Notes: a model not told the origin generated them from the sequence alone. 64,000 nucleotides of DNA from Elgaria multicarinata webbii (GCF_023053635.1 NC_086171.1:13658006-13722005); one strand, 5' to 3'; shown: positions 52,876 through 63,407, counted from the first letter of the stretch. Numbers and translations: made by a program.

Positions 52876-53272
52876 ATATTAATGTGTTCCTTCGGTCTCC
52901 TTGGGAAAGTATCTACACTTTTCTAAACTAATGCTAAGTATTCCTTTGCTGTAGTATATCACATTAAATGAAACTTATATTTGCAAAATATTAATCATTT
53001 TTATTGGAAAGTTTATAATGTTAAGTGTATCTGGATTCAATATTGTCAGCTGTAATTACAGTATTATGACAAAATGTGAAAAGCCACTATCATTATAAAT
53101 TGTATATTAAGCACGTGTCTATCATGTAGACATCATAACCATTAATCAAGTTGATAAATACAATTAGCAGTTAAGGACTGGTAGAATGGAAATGTTAGTG
53201 GCATTCACTTGGACTTAAAGGTATTGGAGGACTGAGATATGTGTGCTGTGTGACCTGCCCTAAGACTCCTAA

Positions 53273-53403
53273 GGGTGCAATCCTATGCACGTTTAGACTG
53301 AAAGAAGTCCTATAACTCCCAGTGTTCCCAAGTCAGCCATGCTGGTTGGGGGATGTTGGGATCTGTCAGAGTTTTTAGTCTACATATGCATAGGATTGTG
53401 CCC
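53273..53403. mobile_element. Palindromic MITE, gggtgcaatcctatgcacg family
   Basis: gggtgcaatcctatgcacgt is mirrored by atatgcataggattgtgccc. It is flanked by TAA (53270-53272) and TAA (53404-53406). Confidence 0.85.
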
Positions 53404-54068
53404 TAATCTTCCTAAACTAGGTGCAGTGAATGGTGCTGTACCATCACCAGTATAGAGGTGAGATTCAACTGCCACACCTATCCTTTTCTGTACATGGCAC
53501 ATTGGGAAATCCAGTCCTTTGACTCAGGCAGTAAAATACCTTGCTTTGGCTCTGACAAGAGTCAGATGGGGAGGATAATTTCTCTTAAGACAGCTGTGTG
53601 AGGGCATCCACACAGCCATAGACACTAAACCAGCCTTCCCCCACCTGGTACTCTCCAGATTTGTTTGACTATGAGTGTCATCATATGGGAGGAAATTGTA
53701 TTTCCTTACTGTTGCTTCTCCAACCCCACTTTTGTCCTTTATTACTTCCTTTTTCTTCCCAGAGAGGAAAGAGAAAGTAAACAAAGAACATGTGGCCCGT
53801 CCAGGGGCTGTTTTTATTGCACTGCTTTTCCTGCACACAGCAGATCACGGCACATTGTTTTAAAAGAAAAGTTGAATTAAAAGGGGTCTATTTTGTGACA
53901 GAAAAACGAGCAGGAGTGGGAAGCACGCGGGAGGTGGACGTCGTCTAAAAAATGCACAGACATCTGTAAGTGGGCAGTAATAAGCATACGATAAAACATT
54001 CATCTGATGACTCCCTACAACTCCTAATGTGCCCAGCCAGCCATTGACTATACTGGCTGGGATTGATG

Positions 54069-54069
54069 G

Positions 54070-54119
<50 letters not shown>

Positions 54120-54120
54120 T
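54069..54120 (+). repeat. (TAA)n microsatellite at a LINE tail
   Basis: About 17 taa units, directly beside the 3' end of the minus-strand LINE at 54121. Confidence 0.95.
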
Positions 54121-54463
54121 TTATTTATTTCTTACCCGCCTCTCCCTTTGGATCGAGGCGGGGAACAACATTAGAACAGAAATCAATACATCTTTCATGA
54201 TTTAACATTAATCTGGATAGGCCTGCCGGAAAAGGCTAGTCTTTAAAACTGCCTTAAAATCACACATGGAGTTAATTTTACGAATCTCCTCCGGCAGGCC
54301 ATTCCACAATCTGGGGGCGACAGAAGAAAAGGTCCAATGGGAAACTGATGTCAGCCTAGTTTTAGCTGACTGAAGTAAGTTCACCCCAGAGGACCTGAGT
54401 GTGTGGGGTGGACTATATGGGAGAAGGCGATCCCGCAGGTAACCTGGACCCAAACCATTGCAG
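54121..54463 (-). mobile_element. L2-type LINE 3' end
   Basis: The minus strand encodes [40 protein letters not shown] and [20 protein letters not shown], nearly the same as 22318-22762. The tail stem cccgcctc/gaggcggg is at 54135-54142 and 54155-54162. Confidence 0.9.
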
Positions 54464-54479
54464 GGTACCAGGTTGGGGA

Positions 54480-55954
54480 AGGCTGATCTAGGTGGCATCT
54501 CCAAAAGTAAAGTATTTTTTGTGTTTTGCATTTCCTATCTCTGCAGTTTAAATGCAAAGTGTACATTGACTAGAATATATATTTCATTTTTAAAATGGGA
54601 TTTGCTTTCTAATGTTAGTATTGTTCACAAGACATGCATTCCAGAGGTTAAAAAAAAAAAGGAATTAGTGTCACTTGTAAAAATGCCCTAATGTGGACTT
54701 CGCGGAAGGGATCAGAAATAATATCAGAGCTATTCACCTGGAGGGGATGGACTTTTAAAAAGTATGGTGTAATATCTTTCTGTCTGTCCTATGGCTAAGT
54801 TAGACAGCTAACCACATGAACATATTCAACATTCAGACTTGTTCCCTCTGGTCTTCCTTTATTCTTCCGTATAAATCAAAGGATCCCAGCAATGGAATGG
54901 GCATCAGAGTGCTACTCACTGTCTCTGTGACTCGCCACCCTTGTCTGGCCTCACAGAAGCCCAGCACTCTATACTCATACCTTCTGTACCCTACCTCAGG
55001 TACCTCACAAAACACTCCAGTGTGAAACAAAAAGAATGTTTATTAACAAGTAAGGTTATGCAGTTAAAGAGCATAATGGTTTTATCAGATTCAAGCTTAT
55101 TTGTTTTAGTACAGTTCCATATACAACCCTGCCTACTCTACCCTCCAGACTACACTATCTCTCCTCCTTCACTCTGCTCCCCAAAATAATAAAACGTGTT
55201 GTTCCTACACTAAATCTAGACCCTCTCTCTGACAGACCTAAAACCCCTCTCCTCTCACTTCGCACTAACTGCTCCTCTGTTAACTACTCCCACTCCCTGC
55301 TAACCACCAATCCTAACCTTTGAACTACCAGCCAATCAACATTCACTCTCAGATCCTGGTGGCTCACTTCCTCTTCCACTGGAATTAACAATTTAACACC
55401 CTTGTTCCAGCAGTACACACAGCAAATACATCTAAACCGCAACCATTATTAAAACAGTACAAATACTGTACTGCCATAAAGAACCAACAAGGGTGAGAGC
55501 AATGCGGGGCTGAGACCGGAGCCCTTCGGAACCGCTGCTGCAGTAGTCATTGGGCTGCAAGGGATCCTGGCCTTCCAAAGCCATTTTACTTGGAAGTCAG
55601 AAACACTGGAAGCTTCCGAACCCTATTTTACAATCTTATCCTGGTCACTCAACTGAATTCCTAACGTCTCTTTTACTTTGTAATATAGACAAACCAATCA
55701 CTGAGCAAGTGGCCAAGTTTTTGAACTTGGCCATTTCATTTAGATCTTCTATGATCGACTGACTTTTTAATGGTATGTTCAGTTTGCCTGTATGTAAAAT
55801 TTTATTTGCTGGAATGGTCTATTGACTGCAATAAACTGTTGTTGTTGTTGTTGACTAGTCAGTAGCGCTTAAACCAGATTGAGTTCTAGCAAACCCCCAT
55901 TAGTGCGCCAGCCCGGGTGCATGTGTGCGTGCGATTGTGCCCTGTTGTGGGAAC
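54480..55954. other. Intergenic sequence
   Basis: No gene recognised. A (TTG)n run ends at about 55851, just upstream of the KIF22 copy, preceded by a tail-like ctattgactgcaataaactg that looks like a LINE end. Confidence 0.5.
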
Positions 55955-56822
55955 TGGATAGGGCCAGCATGCTCTGTGCGTACGAGGTGTGGACTCCCAT
56001 TCCCTGGAGATCCTCAACTGGAGAAACGAGATGGAAACGATGAAGTACCAGTTTGATGCGTTTTATACCGAGGCAGCCACGCAAAATTATATCTACATGG
56101 GGTCGGTTCAGCCTGTCTTGCGCCATCTGCTAGAGGGGCAGAATGGGCCAACTGGAGCAGGCAAGACACACACCATGTTGGGAAGTCTGGAGCACCCAGG
56201 GGTGATACTGTGAGCCATCCGGGACGTCTTGCAAATGACCAGGGATGCTTCCGGGGGAAGAGTGGAAATACTCGGTCTCCATGTCTTACCTGGAAATCTA
56301 CCAAGAGAAGGTTCTGGACCTCCTCCAGCCCTTCCTCCAAGACCTGCCAATCCAAGAGGATCGCAACCACTACATCCTTGTGCCGGGCTTGACACAAAAA
56401 GAAATCACAAGCTTCACGGACTTTGAAAGCCAGTTCCTGCCCGCCAGCTCCAATCGGACACAGCTGAATCAGCGCTCCAGCCGTAGCAACGCCGTCCTGC
56501 TGATCCGGGTGAGCCAGACCCAGGGCTGGCCGCCACACGCCCGCTGGGCTGCCAAGCTTTGTCTCATCGACTTAGCTGGCTCGGACGGCAACCGGCAGAT
56601 GGGCAATAAAGGCCTGCAGCTGAAGGAGAGTGGGGCCATCAACACATGATGATTTGTGCTCCGCAAGGTGGTCGACGCCCTCAACCAGGGCCTGTTTCGG
56701 GTGCCCTACAGAGACAGCAAACTGACCTGTCTTCTGCAGGATTCTCTGGGCGGTAGTGCTCACAGCTTGATCATTGCAAACATCGTCCCTGAGAAGGAAG
56801 AAAAGGAAAGCATGTTGGACTG
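55955..56822 (+). pseudogene. KIF22P: Broken intronless copy of kinesin KIF22 (Kid) motor domain
   Basis: Translation follows KIF22, a chromosome-arm kinesin of mitosis: [33 protein letters not shown], the P-loop [28 protein letters not shown], switch [10 protein letters not shown] (normally SSRSHA), switch [10 protein letters not shown] (normally DLAGSE), [13 protein letters not shown] and [18 protein letters not shown]. No intron interrupts it, although the parent gene has many exons, so it is a retrocopy. It lacks the N-terminus and everything after the motor core. It is dead: a stop at 56211-56213 (probable CGA to TGA decay), tandem TGA at 56647-56652, a frame change near 56230-56250, and about five residues missing before the P-loop. 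No poly(A) tail; it ends in a LINE 3' tail. The symbol is a descriptive label. Confidence 0.92.
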
Positions 56823-56827
56823 AAAAA

Positions 56828-56886
56828 TGAGAAACTGCCCAGAGAACTTCAGCTGTGGGGCGGTATATAAACGTAATAAATAAATA
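56828..56886 (+). mobile_element. LINE 3' tail fused to the KIF22 copy
   Basis: The stretch gaaactgcccagagaacttc through cggtatataaacg and (aataaat)n is the standard 3' end of a LINE family seen elsewhere in this window in reverse (20790-20850, 57575-57630: tataccgcccaatagccgga). It follows the KIF22 match directly. Confidence 0.7.
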
Positions 56887-57131
56887 AGCAGCAAAACATC
56901 ACAACATCAACCAAGATTTCATATTTTATTGGCAAGCCCAGCTGGATACCAGATCCAATGAAATTTCTCCGATTGCATCATTGTGCCATGAAATTATAAT
57001 CAAAGTAAGCCAGACTTTTTCTTTAATTTAACAGAAGTACTGCTGTCTAGGACAACAAAGAAAGCCTTGCATGCCTATACACATACACCTAGTTATAAGT
57101 TAGTTCAAATAAGTGTGTTGTAATTTTATCT
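56864..57131 (+). repeat. Left arm of a 268-bp inverted duplication
   Basis: Reads tatataaacgtaataaataa through gtgttgtaattttatct. Its reverse complement recurs at 57719-57985 with only two or three differences (a one-base T-run length change and one substitution seen by eye). It overlaps the LINE tail of the KIF22 copy at its left end. Confidence 0.9.
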
Positions 57132-57569
57132 AAGGATTCTGTTTTGCAACCTAGGAAAATAATAGGAACTTGGTAGAATAATTTGCTTTCTATCAAGTCA
57201 GCATTTTCAGCCTGGTCTCTGAAGTCATTTGGATTTTTTCCATAAACTACAGAGGCAGCAGTATCAAGTCTAAGGTTTCTCAGTGGATAGAAAACACTAA
57301 TAGTTTTCAGGCAGGAAAAGTCTCCAGCTTGTTGTGTTGCTCTAATCAGATCTTTCCATCCTCCACTCCTTATTTTGTTTGTGCTTTCCTCTCCCTATTT
57401 TTTTGCTATAATCTTGGAGACGCCCAGTCTCAGGAACAAGCACTGAATTTATAATGACAAGACAGTCCCTAGCAGAAATAGCCATTAATAATGTCCATAA
57501 TAACAGTGGCAACAGTTCTATAAGTACCCTGTAATAAACCACAATCAAGACTACTTCTTGTGTCTCTGG

Positions 57570-57718
57570 ATTTTATTTATTTATTTATTACATTTCTATA
57601 CCGCCCAATAGCCGGAGCTCTCTGGGAGGTTCACAAAAATTAAAAATGTTCAAAGTATAAAACAACAGTATAAAACCATAATATAAAATACAATATAAAA
57701 GCTCAACCAGATAAAAAC
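57570..57718 (-). mobile_element. L2-type LINE 3' tail
   Basis: ttatttatttattacatttc, tataccgcccaatagccgga and gctctctgggaggttcacaa match 20790-20870. Only the last 150 bp are present. Confidence 0.7.
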
Positions 57719-57985
57719 AGATAAAATTACAACACACTTATTTGAACTAACTTATAACTAGGTGTATGTGTATAGGCATGCAAGGCTTTCTTTGTTGTCC
57801 TAGACAGCAGTACTTCTGTAAAATTAAAGAAAAGTCTGGCTTACTTTGATTATAATTTCATGGCACAATGATGCAATCGGAGAAATTTCATTGGATCTGG
57901 TATCCAGCTGGGCTTGCCAATAAAATATGAAATCTTGGTTGATGTTGTGATGTTTTGCTGCTTATTTATTTATTACGTTTATATA
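57719..57985 (-). repeat. Right arm of the inverted duplication
   Basis: Reverse complement of 56864-57131, about 99 percent identical by eye. The 587-bp spacer holds unrelated sequence plus a LINE 3' tail on the minus strand (57570-57718). Confidence 0.9.
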
Positions 57986-58429
57986 CATTATATGCTTTTA
58001 GACACCAGGTGAAGACCTTTTTATTCTCCCAACATTTTAACAATCTATAAATTTTAAATAACATGGTTTTAAATTTGTAATTTTGCATTGCTGCTGTTTT
58101 TTATCACAAAAATTCCTTTGGCAGGGGCTCACGGAGAAGGACCCCTGAAGATGACCTTAGGGTCCGGGCAGGTACATATGGGAGGAGGCGTTCCTTCAGA
58201 TAACAGATTAACAGAAACAATAGTAAAGGTTCAAATAGGATTTGCTCCCAATTGATTTCACTAGCACATAATTATGAGGTTAGCTGTGCTTGGATTTTGT
58301 GGCCAACTGTGCCCCCTTTCTGAACAATGCATAATTTTTGCCCTGTGTATGTGAGTGCATGTTTGGGAGGGGCAGTTACTGCTAAAACCTGTCGCATAAA
58401 GGAGGGTTGTTGAGCCTGTCTGAGGTTGC

Positions 58430-59190
58430 AACAACTGGGATAGTTTAGTATGGAAAATAGGAGGCTAAGGGGAGACATGATAGAGGTGTACAAAATTATG
58501 CATGGCTTGCAGAATGTGGATAGAGGGACATTTTTCTCCCATGAAGTTGATTGGTGGGAGATTCAGGACAGAGAAAAGGAAGTACTTTTTCACACAGCAC
58601 ATAGTCAAACTATGGAAGTTGCTACCACAAGACGTGATGGCTATCAATTTGGATGGCTCAAAAAGGGGGTTGGACAAATTCCTGGATGAGAACCCTTGGG
58701 GACAGTCTATACGCTCTGAAAGCCCCACAGTGGGTGAGCGGTGATGCTGTGTCAGTTGTACGATGCAGCAGCCACCTCAAAGCCACTGCGAGGCCTTCCT
58801 GCAAAGCTCCGCATTTAAAACATCAGGGACTTACCCTGATTTTTTAGGCTGGATCGAGGTGAACATAGTTCTTCTGTCTTCTAACCTCACTCGTGTCAGT
58901 GCCACGGTGTTCCTGGGTGAAAGGCAACCCGATTGGTTACCGTCCACCCAGACAGAGGGCAGGCCGCTGAGCCACATGGCCGCCAGAAATCCCATGCCCT
59001 CCCTGTCAGGATTAACTGTTGCCACCCCATAGCAGAGAAAACACAGGGTTTTAGCAAAAGCTAAAACCTAGCACCATATAGGCAGCCCTTGTGTCTTCAG
59101 TCAACAGCTAGTTGGTCACTGTGTGAACAGAGTACTGGACTAGATGGACCCTTGATCTGATCCAGTAGGGCTCCTCCTATGTTCTTGTGT
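58430..59190 (+). mobile_element. CR1/L3-type LINE 3' end with an insertion
   Basis: RRLRGDMIEVYKIMHGLQNV and FSHEVDWW are from the end of a LINE ORF2. The tail gtcactgtgtgaacagagta, ctggactagatggacccttg and gatctgatccag is standard. Between about 58696 and 59040 it is split by another repeat. Confidence 0.75.
58696..59040. mobile_element. Repeat inserted in the LINE; relative of 14725 and 27665
   Basis: ggggacagtctatacgctct and catcagggacttaccctgat are shared with the other two copies. Limits approximate. Confidence 0.5.
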
Positions 59191-60399
59191 TTGGTGGTAT
59201 GTTCTGGTGCTCGTTCCTTAATTTGTAGTAATATTCAGTAACATTAAATAAGGAACTATTTCTTCAATTTTTTTTTTTAAAGGCACAGGTGGAAAGCTTA
59301 CTTGGTAGTATGCATTGATTGGCTGCAGTTAGTTGCAATCCACAGTCCCTGGGTTAAATCCAATGCTTTGTGAGCTCTTATACAATGGCATTCCTCCTTG
59401 CTCACCTCCCCCTATAGCCGCTCACCCCATACCCCCAAATCTACTCCAAAGGTCCTCCAACATCCCAAAGCAGATTTGGGGAATATAAAGGGGGGTGCAG
59501 GGGGGGAAGTCAGCATTGGATCCAACTGCTGTATTCTGACCATGGGGTGTGGGCAGTTTAGACTTTTCCTTTACTTCAATGGGAATGTTTTTCTTTTTTA
59601 CCACATCTCTTTTAGAGATGTAACATTACTGGATGTGAGACTGAATGAGCATAGGTTATGGACTAAGATCTCCCCATCCCTATGCCATGCCTCTGATTTC
59701 AGCGATAGTCTGGCAGTATTTCTAATGGCAATAGGGGCACTGTGACAACATAAATTTCTTATGCCAATATACCTCTGGGTTCTGCTCGGGCAGGGGGATT
59801 TAGGAGTAGCCTTAACTTCACCCATATGGTTTAAGAATAGGATTGCAGTATTAATCAAGACAAATGTAAGTAAACTTTCACCATGATATAAACCCCTTCC
59901 AATTTCCGTTGTGCTGTATTATTTCTTTGTTTTAAGATACTGTGGGCCTTTTTGGTTGCTTCCAACCACTTTGGGCAATTCTATGAGGAATAAACCCTAG
60001 CTGTAGAAGAAAAAATATTGGAAGCAGCGTGTGGGCGTACAAAGACAATTCAAATTAAGTAGGATCTTCTTCTCTTCAAAACATTTTATTCAGCAGCCAC
60101 AATTCTTCAGTGTGATCTGCTCCTGTGAAGAGATGTGGAGGGATTTCCCAGGGTTAGGACTGCCAATTTCTAAGCAGACTCCCGAGCCTTCAACAATAAT
60201 AATAAAAATAGGCAGAAAGTCAACAAGTATATTCCCTGACGTGCTAACCTATTTGAAATATTTATATTCCACTGCTTCCAGAATATCTTAAAATACAGAA
60301 ACAATACACAAGAATACATCTTTAGGCTGCAATCCTATACATATTTACCTGGGAGCAAGTCTTACGGGATTCAGTGGGGCTTACTTCAGAGTAGACATG
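59191..60399. other. Intergenic sequence before the CpG island
   Basis: No gene seen. The motif gctgcaatcctatacatatt ... gcttacttcagagtagacat at 60328-60400 is a very common squamate repeat unit and abuts the start of the CpG-rich block. Confidence 0.5.
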
Positions 60400-60654
60400 T
60401 CGAGGGTTGCACTACCAGTTCCCTTTCTTCAACGAGCAGCTCTTGCGCGGGAAAGGCGGCAACCATCACGCCCAGAAGGGCTTCAGGGAATAAACGCGGG
60501 AAAAACCTCTGACGCAACAGGTAAAATCCTGACTGAAAGGCGCCGCCAGGACAAGAGGCGGGGCTTAGGGCGGGCAACGGTTAGGGACGCGGGAGTGGGC
60601 GTGATCACGGCGCCGGGTTGGGACGGTTGGACACGCGGCCAAGAAGCTGACAGC

Positions 60655-60662
60655 TCACGTGA
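60655..60662 (+). promoter_or_regulatory. Palindromic E-box TCACGTGA
   Basis: Sits in cTCACGTGAct, the core of USF and TFEB/MITF (CLEAR-type) sites, inside the CpG-rich block. The role is inferred from the motif only. Confidence 0.4.
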
Positions 60663-60794
60663 CTCGGCACATGAGCTAACAGGCTAGCGAGAGCGCATGG
60701 AACTGCTCAGTGGAGGCGTGGCTACTCGGAGAGGACGCGTCATCGGGGGCGGGACGCCGATTCGCTTGACGGTTTGGCTTTATGCCGGCTGCTA

Positions 60795-60836
60795 TTTGAA
60801 TGGGGTTGCTAGGAGACGGGTGCGCGCGGGGCCAAT
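60795..60836. promoter_or_regulatory. CHR-like TTTGAA, RFX-like half site and CCAAT cluster
   Basis: TTTGAA at 60795-60800, GTTGCTAGGAGAC at 60805-60817 (close to an RFX X-box) and CCAAT at 60832-60836 lie within 42 bp. A CCAAT box about 32 bp from a CHR element is an arrangement known in cell-cycle promoters. It may mark a second, upstream start site for ARL4A or a promoter in the other direction. Confidence 0.3.
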
Positions 60837-61452
60837 GGAGAAGCTCTTCGGTTGTGACTATGGCGTTCCACCCGTCTGAAGGGTCAAAGCGAAAGACCGG
60901 CGGGCTCGTGTTACAGCCAGAGCAGCCGCCTTCCCTCACTTTTTTTCGTTCCTCCACCTTTTTTGCGTGTGTGGTGGTGATTGAAATCGTGCGAGCGCTT
61001 GGACTTCCCCTTCCCCTCGTTCGTGACGGGAAAAAACGACGGCTGCTCCGCGTGACGCTTCTAGAGACGGACCTCAGCACGGCTACAGGTGAGAGGAATG
61101 GTAGAAATAAGAGCCGGCGCGCTATTGGCGTTGCCCTGAAATCCGGGGTGTGTGTGCCGTGCTCGGGGTGGGGTTCCCTGTCCGAAAAGGGGCTGGGACT
61201 GAGGGGGGAAAGGGCGGTGCGGTGAAGGAGGATAGAGCTGAGCGCTTATTACATTTCTCTTCCTGTCTCCGAAGATGGGATTGGGAGAAAACGAAAGGAG
61301 GCGACTCCCATTACCTTGAACGTTTAAAGGGACCGGACGTTGGAGCACGTTCTGTTTCCAACTGCTACGAAGAGGGTGGGTGGGGGCAGAATGAGGACGG
61401 CCGCGAGGAGGCCACATTCGCTTCCTCCCGCCTTCCCGCAGCTTCGCAGCGA

Positions 61453-61574
61453 CCAATGGGGAAGAAATCGGTGGGAGCGACCGGGTCGAGCGGCAATTGC
61501 CGAGCCAATGGGGAAGGAGGGGGCCCGTGACCCGGTTCTCGCTGCCCCGCCCACCGCAGCCCTCTCCGGCCAAT
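61453..61574 (+). promoter_or_regulatory. Three CCAAT boxes in tandem
   Basis: CCAAT occurs at 61453-61457, 61505-61509 and 61570-61574, all in the same orientation. Each is followed by a G (CCAATG), and the first two read CCAATGGGGAAG. Spacings are 52 and 65 bp. GC boxes lie beside the last one (about 61550-61560 and 61575-61605). This suggests NF-Y-driven initiation around 61600-61700. The binding is inferred. Confidence 0.6.
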
Positions 61575-61620
61575 GAGGGGCGGGCTGTGTGAAAAGGGGC
61601 GGGAGGAGCTCGGGGTTAGG

Positions 61621-61627
61621 TGACTCA
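61621..61627 (+). promoter_or_regulatory. AP-1 site TGACTCA
   Basis: Perfect TRE consensus just downstream of the CCAAT/GC-box cluster, at or near the expected start site. ARL4A responding to growth or differentiation signals would fit but is not shown by sequence alone. Confidence 0.4.
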
Positions 61628-61930
61628 GGAGGAGGCGCGGCCCGGCCATAGGCTCTGGCGCGCCTTTGCTGCGGCGGTGGAGGGAGCCTCGCGGGAGCTG
61701 CTTGGGGGGGAAGGCGAGGAGGAGAGGCTTCGCGAAGGGACTGGTGGGCAGCTCTCCGCAGGGTTTCCCCGGCGCCCACGTCCTGCTTCCTTCCCGCCCC
61801 GCGATCGTCCTCTGGGTCTGACTCCACGCTTGTGTCGTTGTCAGGAAAGGACCGTGACTAAGAGCCTGAGACCGGTGGCGGCGGCGGCGGGCGACTGGTG
61901 CCGCTGCTCGCCTTGGGCCCCTCCCCTGCG

Positions 61931-62533
61931 ATGGGGAATGGGTTGTCGGAGCAGACGCCGATCCTGTCGAGCCTGCCTGCCTTCCAGTGCTTCCACATCG
62001 TGATCCTGGGGCTGGATTGCGCCGGAAAGACCACCGTCCTCTACCGGCTGCAGTTCAACGAGTTCGTCAACACCGTCCCCACCAAAGGTTTCAACACGGA
62101 GAAGATCAAGGTGACGCTGGGCAACAACAAGACGGTCACTTTCCACTTCTGGGACGTCGGCGGCCAGGAGAAGCTGCGGCCCCTCTGGAAGTCTTACACC
62201 CGCTGCACGGACGGCATCGTCTTCGTGGTGGATTCCGTGGACGTGGAAAGGATGGAAGAAGCCAAAACAGAACTGCACAAAATCACACGGATCTCGGAGA
62301 ACCAAGGGGTGCCTGTGCTCATCGTGGCTAACAAGCAGGACTTGAGACACTCGCTGTCGCTCTCAGAGATGGAAAAGATGTTGGCCACCGGCGAGCTGAG
62401 CTCTTCCACGCCCTGGCACCTGCAGCCCACCTGTGCCATCATAGGAGATGGTCTCAAAGAGGGACTCGAGAAACTGCACGATATGATAATTAAGCGAAGG
62501 AAAATGCTAAGGCAGCAAAAAAAGAAGAGATGA
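61931..62533 (+). CDS. ARL4A: ADP-ribosylation factor-like protein 4A (single coding exon)
   Basis: Small GTPase of the ARF/ARL family, known to act at the plasma membrane, where ARL4 proteins recruit cytohesin ARF exchange factors and affect actin and migration. The ORF is 200 codons, the same as human ARL4A. Start chosen at ATG 61931 because it gives MGNGLS, whose Gly2 is a myristoylation site. Visible motifs: P-loop GLDCAGKT (residues 27-34), switch I Thr51, switch II WDVGGQ with Gln79, guanine-specificity motif NKQD (134-137), and a basic tail [13 protein letters not shown] (188-200) that serves as a membrane/nuclear targeting signal. The coding sequence has no intron, as in other vertebrates. 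It lies about 14.6 kb downstream of SCIN on the same strand, matching mammalian order. Confidence 0.98.
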   Translation: MGNGLSEQTPILSSLPAFQCFHIVILGLDCAGKTTVLYRLQFNEFVNTVPTKGFNTEKIKVTLGNNKTVTFHFWDVGGQEKLRPLWKSYTRCTDGIVFVVDSVDVERMEEAKTELHKITRISENQGVPVLIVANKQDLRHSLSLSEMEKMLATGELSSSTPWHLQPTCAIIGDGLKEGLEKLHDMIIKRRKMLRQQKKKR

Positions 62534-62628
62534 GCTGCTGTGACCATGAAGGGTAATTCCTTCTTGGTATTTGACTTAAACAGTTTCCAGCGCCTGGTCT
62601 GCCTGTTTGGATTTTGTACAGCCTAACT

Positions 62629-62634
62629 AATAAA
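62629..62634 (+). terminator. ARL4A: First ARL4A poly(A) signal AATAAA
   Basis: AATAAA 96 bases after the stop codon (ctAATAAAcactcaac), followed by G/T-rich cttggtggg. It would give a very short 3' UTR. Further AATAAA hexamers at 62829-62834 and 63402-63407 allow longer forms. Confidence 0.55.
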
Positions 62635-62828
62635 CACTCAACTTGGTGGGATGCTTTGCAGACACATACCCTTTACATGGTTTCCCCAGAAGTTTTTGTT
62701 TTGGTGAGAGCAGAGGGGGGCACTATTACTTTTTAAAAAGAAAAGAAAAACAGCTCTCTTGTTACATAGTACAAAATGATCAGGAAACAGATGGGTGGGT
62801 AAATGTGACCTGGATATCTAAATAGCCA

Positions 62829-62834
62829 AATAAA
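62829..62834 (+). terminator. ARL4A: Second candidate ARL4A poly(A) signal
   Basis: AATAAA in ccaaAATAAAacaatg-like context, followed by a T/G-rich stretch (gtgttctgcttgatggtgt) that could serve as the downstream element. Confidence 0.4.
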
Positions 62835-63401
62835 ACAATGAAGAGTGTTCTGCTTGATGGTGTAGTTATGTTTGAGAGTGCCTTTGCAAGAAAATTGCGT
62901 TTAAGGCATTCAGTGTTTTTCAACTGCTTGTATAAGTGGAGTGTTTAGATGAAGATATACAGCTTTAAAATAGTACCCTTTAACATATATGGAGCTAGTA
63001 AACCATTATTTAAGGAGGCCGTGAATGTGGAGGGTTTTAAAATGAAAGGTTGGTTGTATGGGTATGCTTTTAAACTGATTCTCTTAAAATCTTGGAGCTC
63101 AGATTATTCATTTTATCTGAAGCTTGAAAAAGGAAAAGGTATGGAATATGTAAGAGCATGGATGCATTTCCTGATAATGTAGCATGCCTTGGTGTGTAGG
63201 GGTTCTTTAGAAATAGCTGTGCATCGTTAAACAGTGCTAATCAGGTTTGGACCATACTTGTTTGTCCTAGGGAGACATGTTCTACAAAGTTTGCTGTCCA
63301 AGAAAACCCTGAATAATTAGACAAATGCAAACTACTACCATAAGGGACTTGGGTTTCAGAATTCTTATAGTGCAATATTACCTTTAAATGAAATTGATGG
63401 C

Positions 63402-63407
63402 AATAAA
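63402..63407 (+). terminator. ARL4A: Third candidate ARL4A poly(A) signal
   Basis: AATAAA within ggcAATAAAatttg. No strong G/T-rich element follows within 40 bases, so this is the weakest of the three. Confidence 0.25.

Larger units (their letters stand above)
61089..61844 (+). other. Candidate 5' UTR intron of ARL4A
   Basis: A strong donor (ctacag|gtgagagg) at 61089 and a good acceptor (gtgtcgttgtcag|gaaagg) ending at 61844 would remove 756 bp and leave the start codon 86 bases into the second exon. Mammalian ARL4A has non-coding 5' exons upstream of the coding exon, from memory. If transcription starts at 61600-61700 this intron would not be used. Confidence 0.4.
60400..61900 (+). promoter_or_regulatory. 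CpG-rich promoter region of ARL4A
   Basis: The sequence turns abruptly GC- and CpG-rich here, unlike the AT-rich flanks, and continues into ARL4A. It holds several CCAAT boxes, GC boxes and no clear TATA box, the usual form of a housekeeping or early-response vertebrate promoter. Long open frames on both strands in this block are CpG-island artefacts and match no protein I know. Confidence 0.8.

Noticed and set aside
56150-56760. A working kinesin gene between SCIN and ARL4A
   Set aside because: P-loop and switch motifs are readable, but the copy is intronless, truncated at both ends and interrupted several times.
60676-61827. Several open frames on both strands upstream of ARL4A
   Set aside because: CpG islands lack stop codons by composition. 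None of the peptides resembles a known family, and ARL4A itself begins only at 61931.
61898-61930. Upstream extension of the ARL4A reading frame
   Set aside because: The frame is open but has no ATG before 61931 in good context, and the MGNGLS start is needed for myristoylation and is conserved in the family.
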